Shown in pieces: positions 48,334 to 59,560 of a stretch of 64,000 bases of DNA (the stretch's first letter is position 1; every line of letters begins with the position of its first letter). The stretch lies in contig NC_063172.1 in NCBI RefSeq assembly GCF_023159225.1, forward strand, positions 63,174,828 through 63,238,827. Reading direction: 5' to 3'. A program made the translations under genes and the position numbers. The notes below the pieces were generated by a model, which did not search any database, was not told the DNA's origin, and saw nothing but the letters and a program-made list of their open reading frames with translations. The DNA comes from Perognathus longimembris pacificus (taxonomy: Eukaryota; Chordata; Mammalia; Rodentia; Heteromyidae).

Positions 48334-49278
48334 AAACACTAAGAAAAGCTGGTCTTCCCACTGTTGTTCCTACTCATCCCCCAAACAGAGGCCAGGAAAC
48401 TAGTCCTTCAGCTTAGTGTCACTAAAAGGGTTTTCGTTGTTTTGTTTTTAATTTGTTTGGAGTTTTTGTCTTGAAACCATCCATGTTCCTAAAGAAAAAG
48501 GAACCCATAGGAAGTGCTTGGCTTTAAAGTGAGAACCTAGGGGAAGAGAAAAACCTTAGGGACAAGCTTTGACTTATGACAAAAACAAGTCTCAAGACAT
48601 CTTCAAAGGGCCCAGCCTTGCCTGAATGTCATCCTGCCCCTTGTCAATTCTCTGATACTCATGACACAAACTGAAAAAAGTACTATTATCCAACTCTCAG
48701 TGTAAGCCACAGGCAAACAATCCTCCGAAAGTCTCCATTCTCCATCACCAAAAGGCGGGCAACGTAAGTCATTTCCTTCAGTGCACCTGCAGACAGGCAA
48801 CCAAAAAGCCGCAGACGAGTGGGTATCATTTTTTATCCCGGAAAAAGAACACCTAATTCTTACAAGTTGTTCTAGTTCGGGCTTTCTGCCTAAATAGGAA
48901 GAGTAATGAAGGAAAATCTAAATAAAAAGTTTCCATAAAGACAGAAAAAGAAAGGAAGAACTCAACATCTGTTATGCTGTTGTCCAAGAATTCAACCAGA
49001 TTCTGTAGCATGTACGACACAAATAACTGGCTTGGCTTTGCCTGATTACTGAATAGCTCAGTTTTACTGCTCTCACATGGTTTATTATTTGTTTTTAAGT
49101 ATGATATATAGATCTCATGGACATTTTAGATTTAAAAAAAGATTGTACAGAGATCTAAACAAGGGCATTTTCCTTCCAAACTACTAGGGCACAGAGGCTC
49201 AAGCTTGTGATCTTAGCTAATGGGAGGCAAGAGATGGTGGGACTGTGGTTCATGGCCGGGCAAAAGTAAAGACCCCCT

Positions 49279-49482
49279 GGGGCCGGCTTTGTGGCAGACT
49301 GCTTACCTAGCGTGCATGCACAGTCCTGGGTTCGATTCCCCAGCACCACATAAATAGAAAAAGCTGGAAGTGACGCTGTGGCTCAAGAGGTAGAGTGCAA
49401 GCCTTGAGCAAAAAGAAGCCAGGGACAGTGCTTAGGCCTTGAGTTCAAGCCCCAGGATTGGCAAAAAAGAAAAAAAACAGTA
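49279..49482 (+). mobile_element. IDL-Geo-type SINE in GGH intron 8
   Basis: ggggccggctttgtggcaga opens a diverged head. The B box ggttcgattcc is intact, and the second half is cgctgtggctcaagaggtag. A-rich tail. Confidence 0.85.
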
Positions 49483-49496
49483 ATGACCCCATCTCA

Positions 49497-49700
49497 ATCA
49501 GCGGCTGGATGTACTGGCACATGCCTGTCAGCCAAGCTTCAGAGGAAACACAAGTAGGAGGATCAAGATCCGGGCCAGCTGTGCATAAAGCAAAAACCTA
49601 TCTCAAAAATAACCAATGCACAAAGGGCTGGCAGAGCGGCTCACATGGAAGAGGGCCTGTTTAGCAAGTATAAAGTCCTAAGCTCAAATTCCCACAACAA
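49497..49700 (+). mobile_element. decayed SINE pair in GGH intron 8
   Basis: ctggatgtactggcacatgc, then aagatccgggccagctgtgc, then ctggcagagcggctcacatg: B1-like and ID-like parts, both diverged. Confidence 0.6.
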
Positions 49701-49745
49701 CCCTCCTCCCGAGAACATCAACCACATTAAATGATAAAATTATAC

Positions 49746-49880
49746 CTTCAGAAACAAAGAAGTCGGCTAAGTAAAATGCAGTCTTCACAGCATTAGGTGC
49801 ATTGGAAATGCCTTTTGAGTCCCACTCATAAGGTGCTTTCTCTGGATGCCACTGGACCCCATATACTGGATATTTATATC
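49746..49880 (-). CDS. GGH: GGH exon 8 (catalytic His)
   Basis: The acceptor is cttcttccag and the donor gtataa; 135 nt, 45 codons, phase 1 at both ends. The product YKYPVYGVQWHPEKAPYEW... carries the catalytic His of the GGH family (CAT at 49846-49848) in the QWHPE motif. After PYEW the sequence is DSKGIS, one residue shorter than the human protein as I recall it. A young SINE lies 31 nt upstream of the acceptor. Confidence 0.97.
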
Positions 49881-49910
49881 CTGGAAGAAGAGCACAGACC
49901 AGTAAGTATT

Positions 49911-50136
49911 AAGAATAGCTTTAGGGCTGGGGATATAGCCTAGTGGCAAGAGTGCCTGCCTCGGATACACGAGGCCCTAGGTTCGATTCCCCAGCACCAC
50001 ATATACAGAAAACGGCCAGAAGCGGCGCTGTGGCTCAAGTGGCAGAGCGCTAGCCTTGAGCGGGAAGAAGCCAGGGACAGTGCTCAGGCCCTGAGTCCAA
50101 GGCCCAGTACTGGCCAAAAAAAAAAGAATAGCTTTA
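49911..50136 (+). mobile_element. young IDL-Geo-type SINE next to GGH exon 8
   Basis: The body is 49925-50123 with a 10-A tail. The duplication aagaatagcttta lies at 49911-49923 and 50124-50136. It carries the ggatacacgagg and gagcgggaagaagcc variants of the copy at 21791. It is antisense to GGH, in intron 7. Confidence 0.95.
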
Positions 50137-50149
50137 GATGTTACTTTTA

Positions 50150-50431
50150 ATTGACTTCTTTCATGTCCTATACCATATAAACATCAAAGTAAAATTGGAC
50201 ACAAAATAACTTTTATTTGTAGTCAGTCTAAAAATTTTCAATACCATCTGTTACTGATTTGCATTTCAAGGTAATCGTATTGATTTCCTTCATATCCCAT
50301 AACATATAAACTCCTTACAGTAAAGCAAAATTGTACATATTCTTTTGGACACAAAATAATCCTTATTCATAGTCAACCTAAACTTTTCCAATACCATCTG
50401 TTACCGATGATTAGCCTTTCCAGGTAATAAC
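50150..50431. repeat. GGH: diverged tandem duplication in intron 7
   Basis: Unit 1 (50150-50278) and unit 2 (50279-50431) share ttggacacaaaataa, then ttcaataccatctgttac (unit 2 ttccaataccatctgttacc), then aggtaat. Unit 2 has a short extra segment (acatattctt). Confidence 0.88.
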
Positions 50432-50486
50432 AGTAACACACAGCAGTTCAGCTTTGTGTCTGCATATGCGTGTGTATACACACATG

Positions 50487-50705
50487 CGCATGCCGATACC
50501 GGGACTGAACTGGGACTTGATCTCTTGCTTGGCTTTCTTGCTCACATCCAGAGCTCTACCACTTGAGTGACACTCCAGTCTGGCTTTTGTGCACACTGAA
50601 TCTGAAGAACTTTCCTGCCCGGGCTGGCTCTGAAGTGGGATCTTGCAGGTCTCAGTCTCCTGAGCAGCTTCGGATCACAGGTGTGAGCCACTAATCCGGC
50701 CTGAA
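50487..50705 (-). mobile_element. antisense B1/ID-type SINE
   Basis: ccagagctctaccacttgag and cacaggtgtgagccactaat are the reversed right and left monomers. Confidence 0.75.
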
Positions 50706-52049
50706 ACTAGACCCACAGTACAACATCCAAATGTACATTTTGGCTCTGCTTTTTTTTAGGAGGGGTGTTTTACGGAGTGAACCCAGGGCTTCAAATATAC
50801 TAAGTACAACCTACACCACAGCACTGCAAGCCCTGGCTTAAAATACAATTTGACCAAAGCCACCGTTTTCCTCCATGCTGGGTTTCTTCCTCATCTCCCT
50901 TCCTGTGTATTCCACTGAAGTCACATTCACTGGCATTTCTAGTGAATACACACAGTCACACTTGAAAATTCCTCTGTGCACCTCTTGTTGTCACATACAC
51001 TTTCCCTCGTGTTAACAGAACAGTATCTCCCCTCTAACATGTGTTTCTTTGGAACTACAATGACAACTACAAAGACCATGTGGAGGAAATGGAGAGAATA
51101 GCTACAAGTAGATATGTGAGCGAAAGGCCTCTCTCCTCTCACATCCCAGCTTTCTCTTCTAGTGGAGAGTAGGTTACAAGAAGGCAAACGACCCATCCCA
51201 GCTTTGCAGGGTCCATACAAGGCAAAGTCCAGCAAGAAGCTCTGGGCATGCTCTCCGTCACTACAATGCCTCTCCCCCACCTTATTCGTACTCTACAGCT
51301 GCTTTCTCTCTGACCTGGGACCCACAGGCTAGGTGACTTGAAAGGAACTGTGACCTCAATCAATTGAAAGGTAGATATTCCTGTGTACTTCTCTGGGATA
51401 TGCAAAGCATTACTAAGAATAAAAATGAATGTTTTAAATGGTGAGCTTTAGCGAGGATTTAATCTGGTACACAGAGGAACATAAGTATACACCCTAAGGT
51501 CAGGAAACAGGATTTACCTTCTTTAATAACTTGCATTACTAAAAGACCAATGCAGTGTCCTGAGGGTTGACAGATTCATGCCTTGCCTCACTAATTGAGA
51601 ACACAAGCCTCAAGAGTGGAAAGAGAACATATAAATAGAGTATTTCCTCATGTTAAAGGTGTCAGAAACGTTTCGGGTGATAAAATGAGTATGGTATGAC
51701 GACACAGTTGGAAGAACCAAGGAGTAGAAATCCATACTCAATATTGTTTTATACAAACCATTATTCATTCGATACATTTACCCAAAGCTCTAGAAACAGG
51801 AGAAACAGCAATCCAGCGACAAGACACTGAACGCTGAAGGAGGAGGAGGACAGCTGGGCCGGGCGGAGGAAACACAGGCAAAACACATCTAGAAAACAGA
51901 AACGGGTGTGTGTTTCCTAGGAGAGGAGAATGAAGGCAAGAAGACTGGTTCCAAGGCGACGTCACTTAGCAGTGATACCACTAACTGAAGCTGACAAACC
52001 GTTCCCAGAATTCCTTGTGTGCTATTATTATGACCCCACGTATTTGACC
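50706..52049. other. GGH: GGH intron 7, unique part
   Basis: A decayed antisense ID-like piece lies at about 50760-50840 (gtgaacccagggcttcaaat). The rest is unique, with no extra exon recognised. Confidence 0.45.
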
Positions 52050-52390
52050 AATGGGCTGTGGTTTGGGTGTGCTTCTCACATGAACATGTTGGAAACGATC
52101 CTCTAAGCTATATGCCAACAGTCTGTGGAGGTGGGGCCTTCCGGAAGAAATGAGGATGAGATGAAGACAGGAAGACTGGTCCCATGGCAACAGCGGCTTT
52201 ACCGGGAGACAAGGAACAGGAGATGTACTTTCTCTGTGGTGACACAGTCAGCAACATTATGAGGCAGCAAGAAGGCCTCACCAGACACCTCTACGATCTG
52301 CGCAGCCTCCAGAACCATGAGTTCACTAACGCTGTTCCTAGTGAACTATCTACTCGCTGGTACTCAGCAACAGAAAACTAAGACACGGTG
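52050..52390 (+). mobile_element. ancient LTR-like repeat in GGH intron 7
   Basis: ggctgtggtttgggtgtgct, gtggaggtggggccttccgg, cgcagcctccagaaccatga and aacagaaaactaagacacgg follow the standard order of a common old mammalian repeat, also seen at 35190. Confidence 0.6.
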
Positions 52391-52583
52391 ATACAGCCAA
52401 TCTTTGAATCCCACTTAATTCTAGTTTTGTCCATTCCAGCACCCTGTCTCCCACGCAGTTCTACCTCACCTCCCCAGCCCAAAGACAAAAGCAAGGAGTG
52501 CATTTGTCACACAAAGCAGATAGATGGAGACCCCCAACCCTTCCTTTGCATGCTTCCTTTCCTACTTCTAGCTCCGCCCAGCA

Positions 52584-52585
<2 letters not shown>

Positions 52586-52626
<41 letters not shown>
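52586..52626. repeat. (CT)n microsatellite
   Basis: About 19 TC units. Confidence 0.96.
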
Positions 52627-52629
<3 letters not shown>

Positions 52630-52929
52630 CTTCCCCACCAAGCTGTGTTCACAAGAGATTCCATATAAGTTTATAGTCCTCCTGGGAGAGGGAGGAGACG
52701 AAGTCTATAAATAACATGTCTCGGGGCTACCAGGTAAACCAGCACCTAGCAATGCCTGTCAAGACACTTATTGTTACCTAGTTAACAGTACATGACCACA
52801 GTCTACTTCGGGTGTATAGATCCCAAAGGCAATAGACCCAAAGAGATAGTCAAGGCAGGTATATATACTCACAGATAGACATAGATCTAATAGGCAAATT
52901 AAAACATCCAGCAGGTTCTGTAGCTGTCT

Positions 52930-53200
52930 GTCATCTATGCTACTTAGAAGGTAGAGATTGATCTCTACCTTGATAGGTCAAGGCCAGCCCAGCCTTCTTA
53001 ATGGCTTGGTGGCTGGGTGTAGTGGAATATAACTGTTAATCCAGCTATGAAGGAAACACCATGGCTGGGTGCAGTGGCACTTATTTCTCACTCCCAGTAA
53101 TGAGGAAGCGAAGCCTAGGCCAGCCTGGCATAAGAAAGGGGAGACCCTACCTTGAAAATAACCAGCACAAAAGGAGTTGGATATATAGATTAAGTGATAG
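52930..53200 (+). mobile_element. decayed B1-like SINE cluster
   Basis: ggctgggtgtagtggaatat and gctgggtgcagtggcactta mark two B1-like heads. aggccagcctggcataagaa marks a body. Confidence 0.65.
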
Positions 53201-53610
53201 AACTTCTGCCTTCAAGCATGATGCCTGAATTCAATCCCCAAGTACTTCCAGGGAAAGGGAAAGGGAAGGAAGAGAGAAATAAAAGCATTGGTCTATCTTC
53301 ACAAAATCAAATTCCTAACATATCCTGTCATTCTAAACATTCACATGGTTCTACTGGAACCATGGAAATCACTGGAAATACTTCTCAACTGTTAGATCGC
53401 CAGTCTAGCAATCTTGAGGCCTTGAGTTAAAATCCCACTGCTACAAAAAACTGTTTAAATGTACAGTTAATTCTATCTCGCCAGATAGGATCTCGATAGG
53501 GTGTACTTAATAGCTCAATAGTACTAAGCTTTACTAACTTTTGTCACTGTTTTCAGCTGATATTCCAGTCTGAAAAAATAAATGTTAGTGTTAAACGCCA
53601 CATGATTCTG
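53201..53610. other. GGH: GGH intron 7, unique part
   Basis: No exon or named repeat, apart from a possible ID-like remnant at about 53390-53450 (ttagatcgccagtctagcaa). Confidence 0.4.
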
Positions 53611-53611
53611 G

Positions 53612-53840
53612 GGGTGTGTGTGTGTGTGACAGTACTGGGGCTTGAACTCAGGGCCTGGGTGCTGTTCCTTAGCTTTTTCGCTCAAGACTAGTACTGTAAC
53701 ACTTGAGGCACCTCTCCCACTCTGGCTTTCTGCTAATTAATTGAAGATAAGGGTTTCAAAGGCTTTCTTGCCTGGGCTGGTTTGGAAGTACAATCCTGGG
53801 TCACTAGGATTAGAGGTATGAGCTATCAGTGCCCAACCTC
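53612..53840 (-). mobile_element. antisense B1/ID-type SINE
   Basis: tggggcttgaactcagggcc, then ttaattgaagataagggttt, then taggattagaggtatgagct: the full-length reversed dimer. Confidence 0.82.
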
Positions 53841-54108
53841 CACATGACTTTTATTGAAAGACAAACAGCTACTGCGTCAATTCTTTAAGGAATCATTATC
53901 TACTAAGGCCAATTCTTCTTAGAACACAAAGAATTAATTGGTGATAAAAGCTCAGGCCATATAATGACCACTGTTTTCCCTGTATTTGTCTCAACTTTTA
54001 TTTGTCAATTCTTCCTGTCTAAAATTTCTAAAATTGTAAAAAATGAAACCATGTATTTGAAAAAATGAGAACACACATATAAATATATATAATTATATAC
54101 ATACTTAT
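53841..54108. other. GGH: GGH intron 7, unique part
   Basis: AT-rich, nothing recognised. Confidence 0.4.
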
Positions 54109-54145
54109 ACACACATGCACACGCACACATGCATGCACACACAGC

Positions 54146-54191
<46 letters not shown>
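54109..54191. repeat. (CA)n microsatellite
   Basis: CACACG/CATGCA units pass into about 22 pure CA units. Confidence 0.96.
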
Positions 54192-54194
<3 letters not shown>

Positions 54195-55215
54195 GAAACA
54201 AAATGGGTACCAGATTATTCAATTATCCACTACCCAGATCAGAAAACATAACTGGTACTTCGAAAGTCTCCAAAGATCCTCATACACTGTCCTGGTCAAC
54301 CCGGGGAGTTCTACTACAGTAAATTACCCATCACCTCTTTCTTTCTAGCTCTATAGTTTCTTTTATGCCAAACTTTAACCATCACATAAATGGCAGTACA
54401 CCAACAGAGTACATTCCCTTGTGTTTCCTTTAACTCAAAATTGTTCCAACATTCCTGCAGAATGTGGTTGGTGGCTTTAGACGCTGTTCACCGTTCAGAG
54501 CATTCACTTATTGATCCTGTGCAATGATGACAACCTATATTGTTTCCCCTTTGGGGCCAACATAAATAACAGCACCATGTACACGACAGGAAAAGATTTC
54601 ACTGAGCTACCTTTAAACCAAGGAAGTAAACTTCTGGACAATAACAGTAGAAAATGTTCAATTTGGTAAAGTCATGCCAGAGTGTTTTCCAATGCAGCGG
54701 TAGCCCCTTCCTTTCCATGTTACACGCGTGAATGCGTGCGGTGCCGAGCCCTGGGGAGCACCAGCAACTAACAGACCGCATTTCGCACTCTTGCAGAAGA
54801 TGGATTTTCCCCAGGCCTTCCATCTGTATGCCTGTAATTAAGAATACACTAAGCAACTCATTCCCCCCGCCCCCGAAACATGCAACCAGGACACCTAAAG
54901 TCGGTTCCCAAAGTTCCTGTTCAAATCTCTTCTTCGTGTGTAATAAGCTGTTTTTCCTACTTAACTCACAATTTTACTTTATATTTAATACATGCAGATC
55001 CTTTTTCAGTTATATAGGTTACAAATATCTCTGTTTTGTGTTTCTGGTGACTGTCACTTCTTCATTTGGTTGAGCTAATCAATCTTTCCCTTTGTAGTTT
55101 GTATTTCATCTTGAAAGCTCTGGCCCTTACACAATATCATAATTATATTTTCCTTTGTTTCCTCCAAAACCTTTTTCTAGTTTTCCTTTCCACTTAAGGC
55201 TTTTATTCATCTGAT
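54192..55215. other. GGH: GGH intron 7, unique part
   Basis: No alternative exon or named repeat recognised. The ORF at 54732-55073 has no known domain. Confidence 0.4.
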
Positions 55216-55440
55216 TGACTGATTGATTGATCGATAGCAGTAGGTTTGAACTCTAGACCTATGTTTGTTAGGTTTTCACTCTTGCCACTTGGGCCGTCAT
55301 CTCCATCCCTATTTATTGCTGGTTGCTTTGGAGATGGGAATCTCTCAAAGTTTCTTGTCAAGGCTAACCTGGACCCACAATCCTTAGGTCTCAGCTTCCT
55401 GAGTAGCTAGAATTAGAGGCATGAGCCACTGGAACCTGGC
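55216..55440 (-). mobile_element. antisense dimeric SINE
   Basis: A reversed ID-like part (ttgccacttgggccgtcatc), then agctagaattagaggcatga and gccactggaacctggc. Diverged; begins after a TTGA repeat. Confidence 0.7.
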
Positions 55441-55634
55441 TTACTCTTTCTTTTTAATATGGAGTCTACCTGCACTACTCCACTCTAGCCTCCAAATTCT
55501 AATCTTTGTATCAACACATTTTACACTAGTATCTGTCTATGATATTCCTTCACATCTACCTTCTGTTCTAGTTTACTGAACTTCCCTTATATCTAAGCTT
55601 CTTCTTAAGGTTTTTTATTTTAATGTCTTTCCTT

Positions 55635-55858
55635 CTTGTGACAATAATGGGGCTTGAGCTCAGGTTTTAAGAACTGTCTCTGAATGGTTTTGCTCAAGGC
55701 TGGAGCTCTACCACTTAAGCCACATTTCACTTTCAGATTTTTGCTGATTAATTGAAGATAAGACTCTCATGGACTGCCTTGCCTAGGCTAGCTTCAAGCC
55801 ATATTCCTCAATTCTCACCCTCCTGCATAGTTAAGATTACAGGCATGAGACACCTCTT
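55635..55858 (-). mobile_element. antisense B1/ID-type SINE
   Basis: ggggcttgagctcaggtttt, then gctggagctctaccacttaa, then taagattacaggcatgagac. Confidence 0.8.
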
Positions 55859-55974
55859 ATTTCCATTTCTAATAGCTCACCCAGCTCTCATTTTAACTTC
55901 TAATAGCTGAACTTATTTCTTTTTAACTCTAATTGTTTCATGCTTACATTTTCACTTTAAAAGTTTTCATTTTA

Positions 55975-56215
55975 GCCAGGTTCCAGTGGCTCACACCTGT
56001 AATCCTAGCTACTCAGAGGGCTGAGATCTGAAGATCACAGTTCAATGTCAGGCCAGGCAAGAAAGTCTGTGACACTCTTATTTCCAATTAACCATCAGAA
56101 GACCCAAAGCGGTGCTGTGGCTCAAAGTGGTAGGCACCAGACTTGAATGAAAAAGCTCAGGGACAGCATACAGGCCCTGAGTTCAAGGCCCCACAACCAA
56201 CAACAACAACAAAAA
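55975..56215 (+). mobile_element. B1/ID-type dimeric SINE, well preserved
   Basis: agccaggttccagtggctca and cctgtaatcctagctactca, then ccaattaaccatcagaagac, then tgctgtggctcaaagtggta and caggccctgagttcaagg. (CAA)n tail. A good reference copy for this family. Confidence 0.88.
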
Positions 56216-56700
56216 GTTTTCATTTTAAAAGTTAAAATACAACTGTAAACTACTATACTAAAATCTCATAATTCTAACATCTTAAGTTTGTGAAAGGCCA
56301 AATCTATCTGGTGCTCCCCTAAGTTCTCCTACATGGTAATTTGCTTCCTTGTACATTAGTGATTTTTGTCCATGACCTGCTCATATTCCTCTAAACCTCA
56401 AGTGTCAACATGCCACAGAGCCACATCTGTGGGTATACTACCACTCAGGAAATTGTAAAAAACGTTCAAGTTCAGCAGGATGCAATCGCACTAGGAGACT
56501 AGCCTGTTATTACAAGTACTCCAGGTTAACTCACCTTACCCCACCCCATGCCCTCAGTGGAATTCTCCTTTCATATATTCTGAGTTCACCCTTACATCAT
56601 ACTTGTTGACTTTCAAGTTCTACTCTGTAAGTTCTTTCCATGAAGGGTTGTCCGTACCTTTGTCTCAAGTTCTCATTTAACAATAATGCTAATTTAGATG
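56216..56700. other. GGH: GGH intron 7, unique part
   Basis: No exon or named repeat recognised. Confidence 0.4.
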
Positions 56701-56701
56701 C

Positions 56702-56900
56702 TAAATCAGGTGCCACTGGTTCATGCCTATAATCCTAGCTACTCAGGATTCTAAGTTAGCAACCAAAACAAAACAAAACAAAAAAAAAACTAGAAGTAGA
56801 GCTATAGCTCAAGCAGTAGTGGTCTAGCCTTGAACAGAAAAGCTAGACAGTGCCCAGTCTGAGCAATTCAAGCTTCAGTGTTATAACCAAGGGGGGGAGG
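56702..56900 (+). mobile_element. B1/ID-type SINE, internally deleted
   Basis: gtgccactggttcatgccta, then taatcctagctactcaggat. An A-rich insert follows, then gagctatagctcaagcagta and the ID end. Confidence 0.75.
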
Positions 56901-57227
56901 GGAAGCAAGTGACCCTGAATAATTTTTCTTCCTACTTTATCAATATATTTGTAAAACATATTTTTCTCTAGCAACCACGTTTTTGGTTATTCTCTGAAGG
57001 ACAGCATCAAAGTACTCCTACGTGTAATACCGATAGAAACAGGAGTCAATTTCAGTGCTTATTCTTCATCCTCTCTCCTCTAAGTTCTTTTTTCTTCCTC
57101 ATCACCTCATTCTACAAAATGACCAGGTAGACTGGAACTCATTTGGAACATGGGCATGTCTTCTTTTTCGAAAAATGCACCAATTCCTTGTTCAGGAAAA
57201 ACAGTATGTTTTGATTCATAAGAAAAG

Positions 57228-57345
57228 AAACACACACCTGAAATCCCAGTCCTGAAGAAGAGGAAGCAAGAGAATCAAGAGTTCAAGGCCAGCCTGAAGT
57301 ACAGAATGAGACCCTATCTCCAAAGAGAAAGATAAAATCAAAGTA
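57228..57345 (+). mobile_element. B1-like SINE monomer
   Basis: acacacctgaaatcccagtc, then aggaagcaagagaatcaaga, then gttcaaggccagcctgaagt resembles a B1 body. It ends 40 nt before GGH exon 7. Confidence 0.6.
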
Positions 57346-57385
57346 ACAAAGTGTTAACCATCTATCCCTGAAGCAACACATTTAC

Positions 57386-57476
57386 CTTCCATAGATGATA
57401 CGAACTCAAGATTGCCATCTGTATTTGTAGTTAACACATTGAAAAACTTCATTAACCTTGAATTCATAGTAAAATT
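57386..57476 (-). CDS. GGH: GGH exon 7
   Basis: 91 nt, entering in phase 0 and leaving in phase 1, with acceptor ttgtatctag and donor gtaaat. The product NFTMNSRLMKFFNVL... to EFVSSMEG matches human GGH closely. It includes the conserved N-F-T glycosylation sequon and the TTNTDG turn. Confidence 0.97.
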
Positions 57477-57559
57477 CTAGATACAAAAAATAAAACAAAA
57501 CAATTAATTCTGTTATTTACTCAAAAAATATTGAAGCTGTTGTATAACTGATGTGATAC
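57477..57559 (-). other. GGH: GGH intron 6, only 83 nt
   Basis: GT-AG intron close to the lower size limit for mammals, with no repeat inside. Its short length helps to fix exons 6 and 7 as one unit. Confidence 0.9.
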
Positions 57560-57666
57560 CTGCACGGAGAGGCTCCATTTGTGAAAGTTTGCAGTCAGAG
57601 GTTCTATGGCTAATGACAGCAACAAGTCAGGAGGAAAATTCTGGAACATTCGGCTCTCTAATGCAC
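57560..57666 (-). CDS. GGH: GGH exon 6
   Basis: 107 nt, phase 1 in and phase 0 out, with acceptor cattattttag and donor gtatca. The product ALESRMFQNFPPDLL... to NFHKWSLSVQ matches human GGH, including the invariant MFQNFP and LTANFHKWSLSV segments. Confidence 0.97.
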
Positions 57667-57954
57667 CTAAAATAATGTACACACAAAAGAAGAAAAGTCA
57701 CCAAAGTCAGTTTATCTGTAGCCAGTGAGGCCATTCTGAAGACATAATCAAGATAATAAAGTGATAAGAAAAGCACAGCATTTCCACACCAGGGTTCCAG
57801 TCCAGCACAAAATGTGTTCAAATATGCTCCAAACATGAGTCCTTTTCTTTTACAGTTTAATATACGTGAAATTCTTCTGATAAGAGAACTTGGAGGCTCA
57901 CTATAGAATAAAGAGAGAATCTTTTTCCTTGAGAGGTAGATTAAAAGTTTACAT

Positions 57955-58115
57955 AGGTTAATCAGTGGGAAAATGTAAATTAAAACTACAATGAGATGCC
58001 AATTCGCATCCATAACTTGACAAATTTGGCCATAATCAAAAAGGTGGAAAGTAAAAAATGTTGCCAAGGAAGTAGGGTAGCTGAAACCCTTGTGTATAAG
58101 CAGAGAATCTTAACT
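57955..58115 (+). mobile_element. ancient L1 ORF2 fragment in intron 5
   Basis: aaattaaaactacaatgaga, then tgccaattcgcatccataac, then ggtagctgaaacccttgtgt follows the order of the L1 ORF2 C-terminal region (compare 27640-27760). Very old. Confidence 0.6.
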
Positions 58116-58227
58116 CCAGCTCCTCAGACATCTCTGAAAAGCAAGGAAAGCTTTTCAAGTGTATATATATTTATTCCCCAAAGGAAGAATCCAAAATTTC
58201 CCAACCTATTCTATCAAAGGTATCTGG

Positions 58228-58352
58228 TACTTATAAGAAAAAAAAGAAAGGAAGGGAAGGAAGGAGGGAGGGAGGGGAAGGAGAGAGGAGAGGGGAGGGG
58301 AAAGGAAGGGAGAAGAGGAAAGGGGAGGGGAGGGAAGGAGGGAGGGAGACAG
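58228..58352 (+). repeat. purine-rich (GGAA)/(GGGA) tract
   Basis: About 125 bases of AAGGGA/GGAGGG units, purine on the plus strand. Confidence 0.92.
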
Positions 58353-58703
58353 AGAAATACCAGTAATGTACAATAGAACATAAACTAAGCCAAGACCTCT
58401 GTACTTAGTAAACAGATCAAAGAAGCAATATAGTGTAGTTGTCAGCTCTAAAGATCTTATAGTCAGACACATAGAGTAAAATACCAATGGAATGTTTTTT
58501 TAAAAAGTCCTGATGTGCTCAATCAAGCCTTGGTGCTAGCTCTTCCAGTAGACACTGAAGAACATCTGTACCTTGCAGCACTCTGTGCCTAAACTGGATT
58601 TTTACAACCTGTCACCAAAACAGTCTGACCTAGAACATGTACTTCACACATATTTTTACAATGATTAGGTGAAATAATGGAAGAAAGAGCTTTCAGAGAT
58701 GTC
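58353..58703. other. GGH: GGH intron 5, unique part
   Basis: Nothing recognised. Confidence 0.4.
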
Positions 58704-58942
58704 TGGGCATTGGTGACTCACATCTGTAACCCTAACTACTCAGAAGGCTGAGATCCAAAAATCTTGCTTTGAAACCAGCCTGGGCAAGAGAAGTCCCTAA
58801 GACTCTTATCCCCAAGTACCCACCACAAAGCTCAAAGTGGAGCCTGGCTCAAGGAGCACAGACCTAGCCTTAAGGGAAAAGGCTCAGAGACAGCACCCAG
58901 ACACTGAGTTCAAGCCCCAAGACTGCCACAAAAAAAAAAAAT
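58704..58942 (+). mobile_element. B1/ID-type dimeric SINE
   Basis: gggcattggtgactcacatc, then taaccctaactactcagaag, then agcctggctcaaggagcaca and cagacactgagttcaagccc with a poly-A tail. Confidence 0.82.
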
Positions 58943-59560
58943 GCGTAATGCATTCCTTAGGCTCTATGTATAACTAATATCACTTCCTTTCAAAGGCCTT
59001 ATAAGGATAGGAATAGGTCCTAGCACTGAAACATGAAGATCTAGAGATCAGATAACCCACCTACAGGCATTATAGTCTGCTGGTACTCATACCATCCAAC
59101 AATCCAGCAGCACCGGGCCTTTTTGTCCAGGTGAGGCCCAAGTGAGCAAGGAATGGTTGTACCAGTGGGAGAGAAGACACAGAGCAGAGGGCCCCGGGAG
59201 CTCCTTACGCTGCTAGGTATAAAGAATCTCAGGTCTGTGTTCCAGGTTTCTAACAAAGAGCATCTAAAACTACTGGAATGGTAAGAATGATACTGCCGTT
59301 GTGCTAATGAAATGACTAATGGGTCCCTAGAGTATCGTCCCATAAGCTCTGATTATAAAAAAAAAAAAAAAATGACAGATTAAAGAGTTGCAAGTAACTC
59401 AACCATCAGGAGTAGAAGAGTAGCTGGAAGGTGAGTTCACTCCAGTGGCTAATGATTCAGTCAATCATGCTTTTGTGATAACACGCCAGTAAAAAACTTG
59501 AGACACCAAAGTTCACTGAATTACCTCGCTGGTAAGCAAATACAGCACTCTCTTGAGTTC
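58943..59560. other. GGH: GGH intron 5, unique part
   Basis: An A run of about 16 lies at 59358-59373. The ORF at 59041-59343 has no known domain. Confidence 0.4.

Noticed and set aside
57627..58067. 146-codon minus-strand ORF overlapping GGH exon 6
   Set aside because: It reads intron 5, an ancient L1 fragment and part of exon 6 in the wrong frame. The true exon frame is supported by GGH similarity and splice sites.
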